Of a stretch of DNA of 64,000 nucleotides, positions 1 through 8,125 are shown in pieces (within the stretch, counting starts at the first letter, position 1; every line of letters begins with the position of its first letter). A program made the position numbers and the translations under genes. The stretch is from JBBEAM01 sp040882845 (lineage in GTDB: Bacteria; Pseudomonadota; Alphaproteobacteria; Kiloniellales; DSM-21159). The notes below the pieces were generated by a model that ran no database searches, was not told the DNA's origin, and saw only the letters and a program-made list of their open reading frames with translations. Location of the stretch: positions 310,001 to 374,000 of the forward strand of contig JBBEAM010000009.1 of NCBI GenBank assembly GCA_040882845.1, in the 5' to 3' direction.

Positions 1-167
1 TCCGCCAGGGCGATCTCCGAGGCGGTGAAGAGGCTCGACATCAGGAACTCCTCGCCGAGCTTGATCTCGAAGACATCGACGTCGAGCTTGAGCTCCCTCC
101 GGCGGCGCAGGCTGAGCAGGCCGATCGGGGTATCGCGGCTGTCGATCTCCTCGAACAGGCGTCCCAA
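1..167 (-). CDS. Spermidine synthase-like protein (partial, N-terminus only)
   Basis: Only the first 55 or so codons are in the window; the gene runs off the left edge. The visible protein reads LFEEIDSRDTPIGLLSLRRR, followed by a stretch ending in FLMSSLFTASEIALA. From memory this matches the N-terminus of a spermidine-synthase-like, SAM-binding family common in Alphaproteobacteria. The methyltransferase core lies outside the window, so the reaction cannot be checked. No ATG is available in frame; the TTG at 165-167 is the nearest start and lies 4 bases after the stop of the upstream lipoprotein gene, so the two are probably co-transcribed. Confidence 0.55.
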   Translation of the reverse strand, partial: MGRLFEEIDSRDTPIGLLSLRRRRELKLDVDVFEIKLGEEFLMSSLFTASEIALA

Positions 168-171
168 GAGT

Positions 172-531
172 TCAGTCCGGCACGGAGACGCCGGGCGGCA
201 GGACCGTGCGCTCGGTCTTGTCGACGCAGAGGAAAACCGCGCGGTCGGGCTGGAACATCGGGCAGTCGTTGGTGAAGAAGTCGCCGCCGAGATGAACCAG
301 GCGTTCGGTCTCGCCGCTGCAGTGCTGGCTGACGTTCTCGATCAAGGCCTCCCAGCCGTCCTTGCGGGGACCGTAGCAGTAGGCGATCACCCGCGGCTTG
401 ACCGAGCCGGGATTGGATTGGACCGCGGCGTCGAGCTTGTCGTGCAGGGACTCCGGCGCCGGCACCTGAAAGGGCGTGGTGCTGCAGGCGGCCAGCAGCG
501 ACAGCAATCCTAGAAAAACGAAACGGCGCAT
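172..531 (-). CDS. Small lipoprotein, function unknown
   Basis: A 119-residue protein. The ATG at 529-531 was chosen because it opens a clean lipoprotein signal: MRR, a hydrophobic stretch, then the lipobox LLAAC with the acylated Cys at residue 16. The longer upstream frame has no signal peptide. The mature part contains four more cysteines, in the contexts YCY, QHC, NDC and FLC, enough for two disulfides in the periplasm. I do not recognise a family. The gene is divergent from the nucleoside-recognition-domain gene that begins at 623 and lies just ahead of the spermidine-synthase-like gene. Confidence 0.7.
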   Translation of the reverse strand: MRRFVFLGLLSLLAACSTTPFQVPAPESLHDKLDAAVQSNPGSVKPRVIAYCYGPRKDGWEALIENVSQHCSGETERLVHLGGDFFTNDCPMFQPDRAVFLCVDKTERTVLPPGVSVPD

Positions 532-622
532 TCCCCTCCCCCGACTCGGCCTCGACAGGTCAAACTCATCCGGCTGGCATCGAATCGCCAGCGAAACGAT
601 CACAGGCTGCCGAGTCGCTTCC

Positions 623-1942
623 GTGAACGCCATCTTTTTCGCCATCGTGCTGATCGCCTTCCTGGTCGCCGCCGTCCGGCAGGTGATCTGGGATGGCACC
701 GGCGACGCTGCGCCGATGGACCTCCTGGCCACGGCGATGATCGATTCCGCCAAGGGCTCCGTGGAACTGGCGCTCGGCCTGGTCGGCGTGATGGCGCTGT
801 TCCTCGGGCTGATGAAGGTGGCGGAGAAGGGCGGCCTGCTGGTGATCATCGCCAAGACCGTGCGGCCGCTGATGGTCCGCCTTTTCCCGGAGGTCCCCGC
901 CGATCACCCGGCGATGGGCGCGATCATCCTCAACATCTCCGCCAACGTGCTCGGCCTCGGCAACGCCGCCACGCCCTTCGGCATCCGGGCGATGCAGGAG
1001 CTCGACAAGCTCAATCCGCAGAAGGGTACGGCGACCAACGCCATGGCGCTGTTCCTGGCGATCAACACCTCCAGCGTCACCATTCTGCCGACCGGCGTGA
1101 TCGCGCTGCGCGCCGCGGCCGGGTCGAGCGATCCCGCCGGCATCGTCCCGACCACCCTCTTCGCCACGATCTGCTCGACCGCGATCGCAATCACCGTGGC
1201 GAAGCTGCTGCAGCGTCATTTCCCGGTCCGTCCCCTGCCGCCGGAGGAGCAGGCCCGGCAGGACGCCCAGGCAGAGGAGGAGCAGGCGAAGCAAGGCGAC
1301 ACCGCGGAAGCGCCGTCGATGGAGGGCGGCAGCGAGGCCTATCCCACCTGGGTGTCGATGCTAGTGCTCGGCGGCATCGCCGCCTTCGTGCCGCTGACCG
1401 TCGCCTACGGCAACGTCATCGCCCCCTGGATCATTCCCGGCCTGATGGTCGCGCTGCTCGGCTTCGGCGTCGCCAAGCAGGTGCAGGTCTACGAGGCCTT
1501 CGTCGAGGGCGGCAAGGAGGGTTTCCAGGTCGCGCTGCGCATCATCCCCTATCTGGTCGCCATCCTGGTCGCCGTCGGCATGTTCCGCGCCAGCGGCGCC
1601 CTCGACCTGCTGATCCGGCCGCTCGGCGCGATCACCAACCTGGTCGGCCTGCCGCCCGAGGCGCTGCCGATGGCGCTGCTGCGCCCGCTCTCGGGCTCCG
1701 GCGCCTACGGGGTCATGGCCTCGATCATCGAGGATCCGGCGGTCGGCCCGGACAGCTATACCGGCTACCTGGTCAGCACCCTGCAGGGCTCGACCGAGAC
1801 CACCTTCTACGTGCTGGCGGTCTACTTCGGCGCCATCCAGGTCAAGCGCATCCGCCACGCCCTGGCCGCCGGGCTCTCCGCCGACGTCGCCGGGGTGATC
1901 GCGGCGGTGCTGATCTGCAGCCTGCTCTACGGCTCGCTTTAG
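623..1942 (+). CDS. SpmA/SpmB-like nucleoside recognition domain membrane protein
   Basis: A 439-residue integral membrane protein beginning at GTG 623 (VNAIFFAIVLIAFLVAAV), which puts a membrane segment at the very N-terminus. The frame is open further upstream, but that part overlaps the divergent lipoprotein gene. It has two related membrane halves, at about residues 40-195 and 245-435. Each carries Gate/nucleoside-recognition-type motifs, for example GLMKVAEKGG and ANVLGLGNAATPFG in the first and LLRPLSGSGAYG in the second. An acidic, Glu/Gln-rich linker at about 203-245 joins them. This is a fusion of the spore maturation proteins SpmA and SpmB. In non-sporulating proteobacteria such fusions are thought to be transporters, but the substrate is unknown. 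Confidence 0.82.
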   Translation: MNAIFFAIVLIAFLVAAVRQVIWDGTGDAAPMDLLATAMIDSAKGSVELALGLVGVMALFLGLMKVAEKGGLLVIIAKTVRPLMVRLFPEVPADHPAMGAIILNISANVLGLGNAATPFGIRAMQELDKLNPQKGTATNAMALFLAINTSSVTILPTGVIALRAAAGSSDPAGIVPTTLFATICSTAIAITVAKLLQRHFPVRPLPPEEQARQDAQAEEEQAKQGDTAEAPSMEGGSEAYPTWVSMLVLGGIAAFVPLTVAYGNVIAPWIIPGLMVALLGFGVAKQVQVYEAFVEGGKEGFQVALRIIPYLVAILVAVGMFRASGALDLLIRPLGAITNLVGLPPEALPMALLRPLSGSGAYGVMASIIEDPAVGPDSYTGYLVSTLQGSTETTFYVLAVYFGAIQVKRIRHALAAGLSADVAGVIAAVLICSLLYGSL

Positions 1943-1945
1943 ACG

Positions 1946-2284
1946 ATGGACGACGACCGCCTCCCGACGCATCTCTGGGTGAGCGCCAACCTCCGCCGCT
2001 GCAACGACGCCAACGTACCGGCCCTGCTGCTGCGCCGTGGCGAGAAGACCGGCGGCCTGGTGATGCTGAAGCTCAACCGTCTCGACGGCAGCAGCGAGGT
2101 GCTGGTGCAGCAGCGCAACCTCGACGGCGTGCTCGGCTGGATGAAGGTGCTGGGGCCGGACCCGGTACCCGACGCCGACGCCAGCGCCTATGTGGAACGC
2201 GCCAGCGGCCGCGACCCCGACCTCTGGGTGGTTGAGATCGAACACCGCGAGGGTTGGCATCCCTTCGAGGGCCCGGTGTTCTGA
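1946..2284 (+). CDS. DUF1491 family protein
   Basis: A 112-residue soluble protein starting 3 bases after the stop of the SpmA/B-like gene, so probably translated from the same message. The N-terminus LPTHLWVSANLRRCN, the RRGEKTGG segment and the acidic C-terminus with DLWVVEIE match what I know of DUF1491, a family essentially limited to Alphaproteobacteria with no assigned function. There is no signal peptide or membrane segment. The family call rests on pattern memory; the gene call is strong because of length, codon bias and spacing. Confidence 0.78.
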   Translation: MDDDRLPTHLWVSANLRRCNDANVPALLLRRGEKTGGLVMLKLNRLDGSSEVLVQQRNLDGVLGWMKVLGPDPVPDADASAYVERASGRDPDLWVVEIEHREGWHPFEGPVF

Positions 2285-2327
2285 TCTGGGTCATTGCGTC
2301 TGTCGGCCTGGGCCGCTATCAGGCCCC

Positions 2328-2627
2328 ATGCTTGAGGATCTGACCCGCCAGGACATTGAGGCTGCCGCCGCCTGGGCCGCCGCCGAGAACGAGGAGGCGC
2401 TTTTCGCCTTCTCTGGCATTCAGCCAGCGCCGCTGCGCTGGGCCCTCGTCATCGAGGGCAAGCTCTATCCCCTGCGTCCCCTGGTCGCCGCCGCCCTGCG
2501 CCTCAAGTTCGGCGCCGAGACGCCGGTGATCGAGGTCACCACCAAGGCCGCCAAGGCGACCCTGGAGCGGCTGGGATTTACTCCCTACGACGCCTGGGGC
2601 GAGGGCGGCTCGATCCGCACGGGATAG
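2328..2627 (+). CDS. Small conserved hypothetical protein
   Basis: A 99-residue protein from ATG 2328 (MLEDLTRQDIEAAAAWAAAE). The segment RWALVIEGKLYPLRPLVAAAL followed by ERLGF loosely resembles the N-terminal 'head' domain of ScoMcrA-like HNH nucleases and related proteins, in which a short 'V..dGk.Y..K.iv..A' stretch precedes a conserved LGF. No nuclease domain follows, so any relation to restriction proteins is a guess. The longer in-frame extension to 2190 overlaps DUF1491 and is unlikely to be translated. Confidence 0.6.
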   Translation: MLEDLTRQDIEAAAAWAAAENEEALFAFSGIQPAPLRWALVIEGKLYPLRPLVAAALRLKFGAETPVIEVTTKAAKATLERLGFTPYDAWGEGGSIRTG

Positions 2628-2681
2628 TTGCCTCCAGTTGGCGCAGCGTCTCTGATTTGTTTAATGAGGGGCAGATTGGGG

Positions 2682-2701
2682 GCAAATCGGGGGCGATTTG
2701 C
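2682..2701. promoter_or_regulatory. Perfect inverted repeat, candidate operator
   Basis: GCAAATCG and CGATTTGC form exact 8-base arms around a GGGG spacer, about 70 bases before the start of the HTH protein at 2773. The arms plus spacer are about the size of a dimeric repressor site, and the gene behind encodes a probable DNA-binding protein, so autoregulation is possible. The short G-only loop makes a terminator unlikely, and no T-run follows. A possible -35/-10 pair, TTGCCA with 17 bases to TAGAAG, lies downstream at about 2712-2740. Confidence 0.4.
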
Positions 2702-2772
2702 ATAAATGATATTGCCATCGGTATTGGTTGGGTGTAGAAGCTTCCCTTAGGCTAACTTGGTCGGAGGAAAAG

Positions 2773-3369
2773 ATGGCTGACCATGAACTGACACCCGCCA
2801 TAAACGTCTTAGAGAGAAAAGTCTCTGAGGCAGAGCGCAAAGCATTGGAATTGCTTAGTGTTCTTAATGTTCTTCGCGCCGAGGCGGGTATGCCCCCCCG
2901 TGAGCTTGGCTCAGGGGGCAATGATAACAAGGCCAAGTCCACGATGAGCATTCGCACCGATACGTTCTTCGGCAGGCCGCAGCAAACAGCAGTCCGCGAA
3001 TTTCTGGAAATGCGCCAAGCAGCAGACCTCGGCCCCGCGACGCCCCGCGAGATTTACGAAGCCCTTGTTGCAGGCGGCTTCAAGTACGAGGCCAAAGATG
3101 ACGAAACAGCCCTGGTTGGCCTTCGAGCGATGCTCAGAAAAAGAACCAACGTCTTCGTCAAGGTTGGGAAAGGCACGTATGGCCTGCTCTCCTGGTACCC
3201 AGACCAAAAGCGAGCTGCGGCTGCTAACAAATCTGGAAATGACGTAGACGAAGATGATGAGGATGCCGGTGAAGGGTCCTCAAACAATGAAGCGCCAGAC
3301 GCTGCAACGTCTGACGCTTCTGAAAGCGACGGGGAAGATGCCCCGTCAAACGAGAGCCAAACCAGATAA
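2773..3369 (+). CDS. HARE-HTH-like winged-helix protein with acidic tail
   Basis: A 198-residue protein from ATG 2773, which has a GGAGG ribosome binding site 7-8 bases upstream. Three parts are visible. Residues about 8-45 form a heptad-rich helix (INVLERKVSEAERKALELL), likely a coiled coil. Residues about 65-145 hold a winged-helix fold of the HB1/ASXL/restriction-endonuclease (HARE-HTH) type: TPREIYEALVAGGF, then LRAMLRKRTNVFVKVGKG. The last 50 residues are a disordered Asp/Glu/Ser/Asn-rich tail. Base composition is clearly more AT-rich than in the flanking genes, which suggests recent acquisition. The family is linked to chromatin or restriction functions; here the role is unknown. Confidence 0.72.
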   Translation: MADHELTPAINVLERKVSEAERKALELLSVLNVLRAEAGMPPRELGSGGNDNKAKSTMSIRTDTFFGRPQQTAVREFLEMRQAADLGPATPREIYEALVAGGFKYEAKDDETALVGLRAMLRKRTNVFVKVGKGTYGLLSWYPDQKRAAAANKSGNDVDEDDEDAGEGSSNNEAPDAATSDASESDGEDAPSNESQTR

Positions 3370-3441
3370 GTCTGGTGGTGGCTGATGTCCTGCTCAGCAC
3401 AGGCGGACCCGAGCCGTAGCCTCGGGGGAAGGAGTAAAAAA

Positions 3442-3516
3442 ATGCTTCAATACGGTACCGAAATGGATTCCAGGGCCAGGGCAGCGGCTGGTTATCAACA
3501 ACCGCTCCTATTGTAG
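3442..3516 (+). CDS. Possible 24-residue peptide
   Basis: A short frame, MLQYGTEMDSRARAAAGYQQ and then PLLL, ends at TAG. Its ATG is preceded by GGAAGGAGT with 7-bp spacing, an unusually good ribosome binding site, and a strong terminator lies 12 bases after the stop. The composition is unlike a membrane peptide or a typical toxin. It could be a real small protein or a chance frame in the 3' region of the HTH gene's transcript; I cannot tell from one genome. Confidence 0.3.
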   Translation: MLQYGTEMDSRARAAAGYQQPLLL

Positions 3517-3528
3517 CATTTCCATCCC

Positions 3529-3563
3529 GGCAGGCGGCAATCGCCGCCTGCCACTTTCTATTT
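3529..3563 (+). terminator. Rho-independent terminator
   Basis: GGCAGGCGGC and GCCGCCTGCC pair perfectly over 10 bases around an AATC loop, followed by ACTTTCTATTT. It closes the HARE-HTH transcription unit and lies between two convergent genes. Confidence 0.85.
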
Positions 3564-3618
3564 GATAGTTATTTTCCTTTACGTAGTCAACTTAACCTAC
3601 TGATTCCTGACGGTTTGA

Positions 3619-5073
3619 TTAACCAATCTCTTCGGCGCTGAAGGCGAAGGGCGTGAAGCGCCGCTCATCGACGTTCACGGAGATCGCCTTGCCGAGCGGC
3701 GGAAAGGCACGCTGGGCGCAGTCGGCGCGCTCGCAGACCCGGCAGGAGGTGCCGATCGGGACGATGGCGCTGGGGTCGTCGAGGTCGAGTCCCGACGAGT
3801 AGACCAGCTTCGGCGCATGGGCGATCTCGCAGCCGATGGAGACGGCGAAGCGCTTCTCCGGGCTGAGGAAGCCGCCGCCGCCCTTGGTCACGGTGCGGGC
3901 GACGCAGAGATAGGTGGTGCCGTCGGGCAGCTGGGCGAGCTGGGTCAGGATGCGGCCCGGCGCGGCGAAGGCCTCGTGGACGTTCCACAGAGGACAGGCG
4001 CCGCCGACCCGGGCGAAGTGGAAGCGCCCGGCGCTGGCCCGCTTGGAGATGTTGCCGGCCATGTCGACCCGCAGGAAATAGAAGGGCACGCCCTTGGCGC
4101 CCGGCCGCTGCAGGGTCGAGAGGCGGTGGCAGACCTGCTCGAAGGAGGCGCCGAAGCGCAGCTGCAGCTGCTCGATGTCGTAGCGCAGACCCTCGGCCGT
4201 TTCGCGGAAGCGGCCATAGGGCATCAGCAGCGCCCCGGCGAAGTAGTTGGCGAGGCCCATGCGGCAGACCGCGCCGGCTTCGCGGCTCGACAGCCCCGCC
4301 TTGGCGACCAGCTGCTCGATGCCGTCCCGCTGGCTCGCCAGGCCGATGTGGTAGGCAAGCTGGAAGGCGCGCTGGCCGCTGGTCAGGCTGTCCGCCAGAT
4401 AGAGCGTCTTCTCCCGCTCATCCAGGCGGCGCAGCGGCGCGGCGCCCCGGGCCTCGGCCTCGCCCGGGGTGAAGTGTGCGACCGCGATGCCGTGGCGGCT
4501 GTGCAGATAGGCGGCCAGGCCGGCCTCCATGTCGCCGACCCGGAAGCCCTCGCTCGCCTGCAGCGCCTCGGCGGCCTCGTCGAGTTCCTCGATATGGTTG
4601 TTGCGGTAGTAGAAGTAGTCGCGCACCTCCTCGTAGGGAAACTGCGCGCCTTCCAGGCCGTGCAGCCTCTCGTCGCCGATCACCTTTTCCGCCAGACTGC
4701 GGTAGTCGTCGTGGGACTGGCGGTAGGCCCGGTGCAGGGTCAGCATTGCCTGGGCAACCTCCGGCGCGGCCGAGGCGACGCGGCGCAGGTCCTTGAGGCC
4801 GATACGATTGCCGGCCAGCAGCGGGTCGTTGAGCACGTCTTGCAGGTTGGCGACCAGGCGGTCGTCGGCGGAGTCCGAGAACTCGTGCAGGTCGATGCGG
4901 AAGCGCGCCGCCAGGCGCTGCAGCACTGCCAGGGTCAGCGGCCGCTGGTCGTGCTCGATCTGGTTGAGGTAGCTCGGCGAGATGTCCAGGGCCTCGGCGA
5001 AGGCTGCCTGAGTCAGGCGGTTGGCCTCGCGGAAACGGCGCATCCGGGCGCCGAGGAAGACCTTCTGCGGCAT
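3619..5073 (-). CDS. ScfR/RamB/PrpR-type XRE regulator of propionate metabolism
   Basis: A 484-residue regulator divergent from the thioesterase-prpDBC operon. Residues about 8-62 are an XRE helix-turn-helix (RRFREANRLTQAAFAEALDI, then SPSYLNQIE). A middle ImmA/IrrE-like region spans about 180-300. The C-terminal DUF2083 part ends with a cysteine motif, SCRVCERADCAQRAFPP, at about 440-460. This is the architecture of short-chain acyl-CoA regulators (ScfR, RamB, mycobacterial PrpR), which control glyoxylate and methylcitrate genes. CTTTGCAAA-like sites in the divergent promoter support this. The C-terminal cysteines may bind an iron-sulfur cluster, as reported for mycobacterial PrpR. Confidence 0.88.
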   Translation of the reverse strand: MPQKVFLGARMRRFREANRLTQAAFAEALDISPSYLNQIEHDQRPLTLAVLQRLAARFRIDLHEFSDSADDRLVANLQDVLNDPLLAGNRIGLKDLRRVASAAPEVAQAMLTLHRAYRQSHDDYRSLAEKVIGDERLHGLEGAQFPYEEVRDYFYYRNNHIEELDEAAEALQASEGFRVGDMEAGLAAYLHSRHGIAVAHFTPGEAEARGAAPLRRLDEREKTLYLADSLTSGQRAFQLAYHIGLASQRDGIEQLVAKAGLSSREAGAVCRMGLANYFAGALLMPYGRFRETAEGLRYDIEQLQLRFGASFEQVCHRLSTLQRPGAKGVPFYFLRVDMAGNISKRASAGRFHFARVGGACPLWNVHEAFAAPGRILTQLAQLPDGTTYLCVARTVTKGGGGFLSPEKRFAVSIGCEIAHAPKLVYSSGLDLDDPSAIVPIGTSCRVCERADCAQRAFPPLGKAISVNVDERRFTPFAFSAEEIG

Positions 5074-5088
5074 CGTATCCTTCGCAAT

Positions 5089-5180
5089 CTTTGCAAACGA
5101 CGCGGAAATCCTGTGAAGAGCTTTGCACGAATATCGTTGTTATCCGGGGCTGTCACGCTCTAAATGCGAAACTTGTAAAG
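5089..5180. promoter_or_regulatory. Candidate RamB/PrpR binding sites in the divergent promoter
   Basis: The 148-base divergent gap contains CTTTGCAAA at 5089-5097, with an internal TTTGCAAA palindrome. It also has CTTTGCACG at 5121-5129 and, in reverse, ACTTGTAAAG at 5171-5180. The known RamB operator core in Corynebacterium is close to CTTTGCAAA. The sites would let the regulator at 3619-5073 control both itself and the prp operon. Confidence 0.5.
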
Positions 5181-5221
5181 CCCCAGCGCCGATCTGCGCG
5201 CGCAGAGGAGGCAGGCTAGCC

Positions 5222-5629
5222 ATGGCCGAAAACGACGTCGAGGCGGCGGGCTTCGGGCCCAGCGAGACCCGGATGCTGGACATGGTGTTCCCTGGGAACA
5301 CCAACCACTACGGCACGCTCTTCGCCGGCAATGGCATGTCCTTGATGGGCAAGGCAGCCTTCATCACCGCGACCCGCTATGCCCGCAAGGCCATGGTGCT
5401 GCGCTCGGCCCGCGAGACCGACTTTCTCGCCCCGGTGCGTGCCGGCGAGCTGATCGAGCTGATCGGCAGGGTGACCGAACGCGGCAACTCCTCGGTGCAG
5501 GTCGAGGTGGAGATGGTCTCCGAGGGCCTGACCACCGGCGAGCGCCGCTCCTGCTGCACCGGCAGGTTCACGCTGGTCGCGGTGGACGAGGACGGCAGGG
5601 CCGTGCGCCTGACGCCGAAAGACGCGTAA
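5222..5629 (+). CDS. Acyl-CoA thioesterase, hotdog fold
   Basis: A 135-residue protein from ATG 5222, with GAGGAGG about 12 bases upstream. It is a single hotdog domain of the YciA/BFIT type: [17 protein letters not shown] matches the family's 'P...N..G.lfGG..m..mD' region, here with a Gly/Met-rich helix start in place of the usual Asp, and EVEMVSEGL forms the later strand. It is the first gene of the methylcitrate operon, 25 bases before prpD. A role in releasing free CoA from propionyl-CoA or methylcitrate-pathway thioesters is an inference from position. Confidence 0.85.
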   Translation: MAENDVEAAGFGPSETRMLDMVFPGNTNHYGTLFAGNGMSLMGKAAFITATRYARKAMVLRSARETDFLAPVRAGELIELIGRVTERGNSSVQVEVEMVSEGLTTGERRSCCTGRFTLVAVDEDGRAVRLTPKDA

Positions 5630-5654
5630 CGACGAGAAAGCGAGACCCGAAAGC

Positions 5655-7163
5655 ATGAAGAACCACGACCTCCGCGTTTACCCCTCCAAGCAGACCCCGC
5701 CGCGCGAGGCGCAGCTCGCCTGGAAGATGGCCGCGGTCTGCACCGACCCGGTGGCGATCGAGCCCGAGGTCGAGGACATGATCGTCAACCGGATCATCGA
5801 CAACGCCTCGGTGGCGGTCGCCTCGCTCAACCGGCGGCCGGTCGCCAACGCCCGCAGCCAGGCGCTCTGCCACCCGCGCGACAAGGGTGCGCAGGTCTTC
5901 GGCATGCCCAACGACAAGGGCTACAGTCCGGAATGGGCGGCCTGGGCCAACGGCACGGCGGTGCGCGAGCTCGACTACCACGACACCTTCCTCGCCGCCG
6001 ACTACTCCCACCCCGGCGACAACATTCCGCCGATCCTGGCGGTGGCGCAGGTCAAGGGCCGCTCGGGCCAGGATCTGCTGCGCGGCATCGCCGCCGGCTA
6101 CGAGCTGCAGGTCAACCTGGTCAAGGGGATCTGCCTGCACGAGCACAAGATCGACCATGTCGCCCACCTCGGCCCCTCGGCCGCAGGCGGCATCGGCGCA
6201 CTGCTCGGCCTCGATACCGAGACCGTCTATCAGGCGATCCAGCAGGCCCTCCACGTCACCACCGCGACCCGGCAGTCGCGCAAGGGCGAGATTTCGAGCT
6301 GGAAGGCCTATGCCCCCTCCTTCGCCGGCAAGATGGCGATCGAAGCCGTGGACCGAGCCCTGCGCGGCGAAGGCGCGCCCTCGCCGATCTACGAGGGCGA
6401 GGACGGCCCGGTCGCCTGGATGCTCGACGGCCCCGACGCCCACTACGTCGTGCCGCTGCCCGAACCTGGCGAGGCCAAGCGGGCGATCCTGGACACCTAC
6501 ACCAAGGAGCACTCGGCGGAGTATCAGAGCCAGGCGCTGATCGATCTGGCGGCCAAGATGGGCAAGCGGATCGAGGACTTCGCGGCGATCGAGGACATCC
6601 TGATCCATACCAGCCACCACACCCACTACGTGATCGGCACCGGTGCCAACGACCCGCAGAAGATGGATCCCACGGCGAGCCGCGAGACCCTCGACCACTC
6701 GATCATGTACATCTTCGCGGTGGCGCTGCAGGACGGCGCCTGGCACCACGTCAAATCCTACGCGCCGGAGCGCGCCCAGCGGCCCGACACCGTCGAGCTG
6801 TGGCACAAGGTCCGCACCGCCGAGGACCCGGAGTGGACGCGCCGCTATCATTCCAGCGATCCCAACGAGAAGGCCTTCGGCGCCAAGGTCGAGATCACAT
6901 TCAAGAACGGCGAGAAGATGGTCGAGGAGATCGCCGTCGCCGATGCCCACCCCTTCGGCGCCCGCCCCTTCAAGCGGCCGGACTACATCCGCAAGTTCAA
7001 GATCCTGGCCGAGGAGGTGCTTCCCGAGGCAGAGCAGGCGCGCTTCCTCGAGGTGGTGCAGAAACTGCCCGAGCTCACCGCCAAGGACATGGCCGAGCTC
7101 AACGTCCAGGCGCGGCAGGACAGCCTGACCCACAACACGCGGGACGACCGCGGCATCTTCTAA
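5655..7163 (+). CDS. prpD: 2-methylcitrate dehydratase PrpD
   Basis: A 502-residue MmgE/PrpD family protein, close to the usual length of about 485. PrpD removes water from 2-methylcitrate to give 2-methyl-cis-aconitate in the methylcitrate cycle. Recognisable family segments are [20 protein letters not shown] at about residue 103-122, [20 protein letters not shown] at about 170-190, and [15 protein letters not shown]. These cover the conserved Asp/His-rich active-site region of the family. Position between a propionate regulator and prpB/prpC fixes the assignment to PrpD rather than to another MmgE-type dehydratase. Confidence 0.93.
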   Translation: MKNHDLRVYPSKQTPPREAQLAWKMAAVCTDPVAIEPEVEDMIVNRIIDNASVAVASLNRRPVANARSQALCHPRDKGAQVFGMPNDKGYSPEWAAWANGTAVRELDYHDTFLAADYSHPGDNIPPILAVAQVKGRSGQDLLRGIAAGYELQVNLVKGICLHEHKIDHVAHLGPSAAGGIGALLGLDTETVYQAIQQALHVTTATRQSRKGEISSWKAYAPSFAGKMAIEAVDRALRGEGAPSPIYEGEDGPVAWMLDGPDAHYVVPLPEPGEAKRAILDTYTKEHSAEYQSQALIDLAAKMGKRIEDFAAIEDILIHTSHHTHYVIGTGANDPQKMDPTASRETLDHSIMYIFAVALQDGAWHHVKSYAPERAQRPDTVELWHKVRTAEDPEWTRRYHSSDPNEKAFGAKVEITFKNGEKMVEEIAVADAHPFGARPFKRPDYIRKFKILAEEVLPEAEQARFLEVVQKLPELTAKDMAELNVQARQDSLTHNTRDDRGIF

Positions 7164-7180
7164 CGCCGAGGAGGAGCCTG

Positions 7181-8074
7181 ATGCTGAAAGTCCACACGAG
7201 TCCGGCCGAGAAGCGCAAGGCCCTGCGCCAGGGCCTCGACAGCGGCAAGCTGCTGAAGGTGCCCGGCGCCTTCTCGCCGCTGGTCGCCATGGAGCTGGAG
7301 GAGCTGGGTTTCGACGCCATCTATATCTCCGGCGCCGTGCTCTCCGCCGATCTCGGTCTGCCCGACATCGGCCTGACCACGCTGACCGAGGTCAGCCAGC
7401 GCGGCTACCAGATCGCCAGGGCGACCAACCTGCCGGCGATCATCGACGTCGATACCGGCTTCGGCGAGCCGATGTCCGCGGCGCGGACGATGTTCGAGAT
7501 GGAGAACCTCGGCCTCGCCTGCATGCACCTGGAGGACCAGGTCGCGCCGAAGCGCTGCGGCCATCTCGACAACAAGTCCGTGGTCCCGGCGCAGGACATG
7601 GCGAAGCGGATCAAGGCGGCGGCCGACGCCCGCAAGGACGCCAACTTCGTGATCATGGCGCGGACGGACTCGCGCGCCAGCGAGGGGCTCGATGCCGCAA
7701 TCGACCGGGCCAAGGCCTACATCGACGCCGGCGCCGACATGATCTTTCCCGAGGCGATGCAGGATGCCGGCGAGTTCGAAGCTTTCCGCAAAGCCATTCC
7801 CGCGCCGCTGCTCGCCAACATGACCGAGTTCGGCAAGTCCGATCTGCTCACCGCCAGGCAGCTCGAGGAGATCGGCATCAACATGGTGATCTATCCGGTG
7901 ACCTCGCTGCGGCTCGCCATGGGCGCTGTGCGCGACGGCTTCCAGGAGATCATGGAGAAGGGCACGCAGGAGGGGCTGCTGGACAAGATGCAGCACCGCA
8001 AGCGGCTTTACGAACTGATCGGCTACGAGGACTACAACGTCTTCGACACCTCGATCTTCAACTTCAAGGTTTGA
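7181..8074 (+). CDS. prpB: Methylisocitrate lyase PrpB
   Basis: A 297-residue PEP mutase/isocitrate lyase superfamily enzyme that cleaves 2-methylisocitrate into pyruvate and succinate. ATG 7181 has a GAGGAGG site upstream and lies 17 bases after prpD. The active-site loop motif PKRCGHLDNK at about residues 122-131 carries the catalytic Cys, and IIDVDTGFGEP at about 85-95 carries the Mg2+-binding Asp residues. Length matches the family. The C-terminus (YEDYNVFDTSIF) is also typical of PrpB. Confidence 0.95.
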   Translation: MLKVHTSPAEKRKALRQGLDSGKLLKVPGAFSPLVAMELEELGFDAIYISGAVLSADLGLPDIGLTTLTEVSQRGYQIARATNLPAIIDVDTGFGEPMSAARTMFEMENLGLACMHLEDQVAPKRCGHLDNKSVVPAQDMAKRIKAAADARKDANFVIMARTDSRASEGLDAAIDRAKAYIDAGADMIFPEAMQDAGEFEAFRKAIPAPLLANMTEFGKSDLLTARQLEEIGINMVIYPVTSLRLAMGAVRDGFQEIMEKGTQEGLLDKMQHRKRLYELIGYEDYNVFDTSIFNFKV

Positions 8075-8125
8075 CCGCGCCACCGCCCCTCGAGGCGCAA
8101 CGCACGGCAGCGTAAGGAGAACGCC

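Noticed and set aside
2671..2701. G-rich repeats (TTGGGGGCAAATCGGGGGC) as a possible attachment site of a mobile element
   Set aside because: Such repeats can flank integrase-borne islands, but there is no integrase gene, no tRNA end and no second copy on the other side of the islet.
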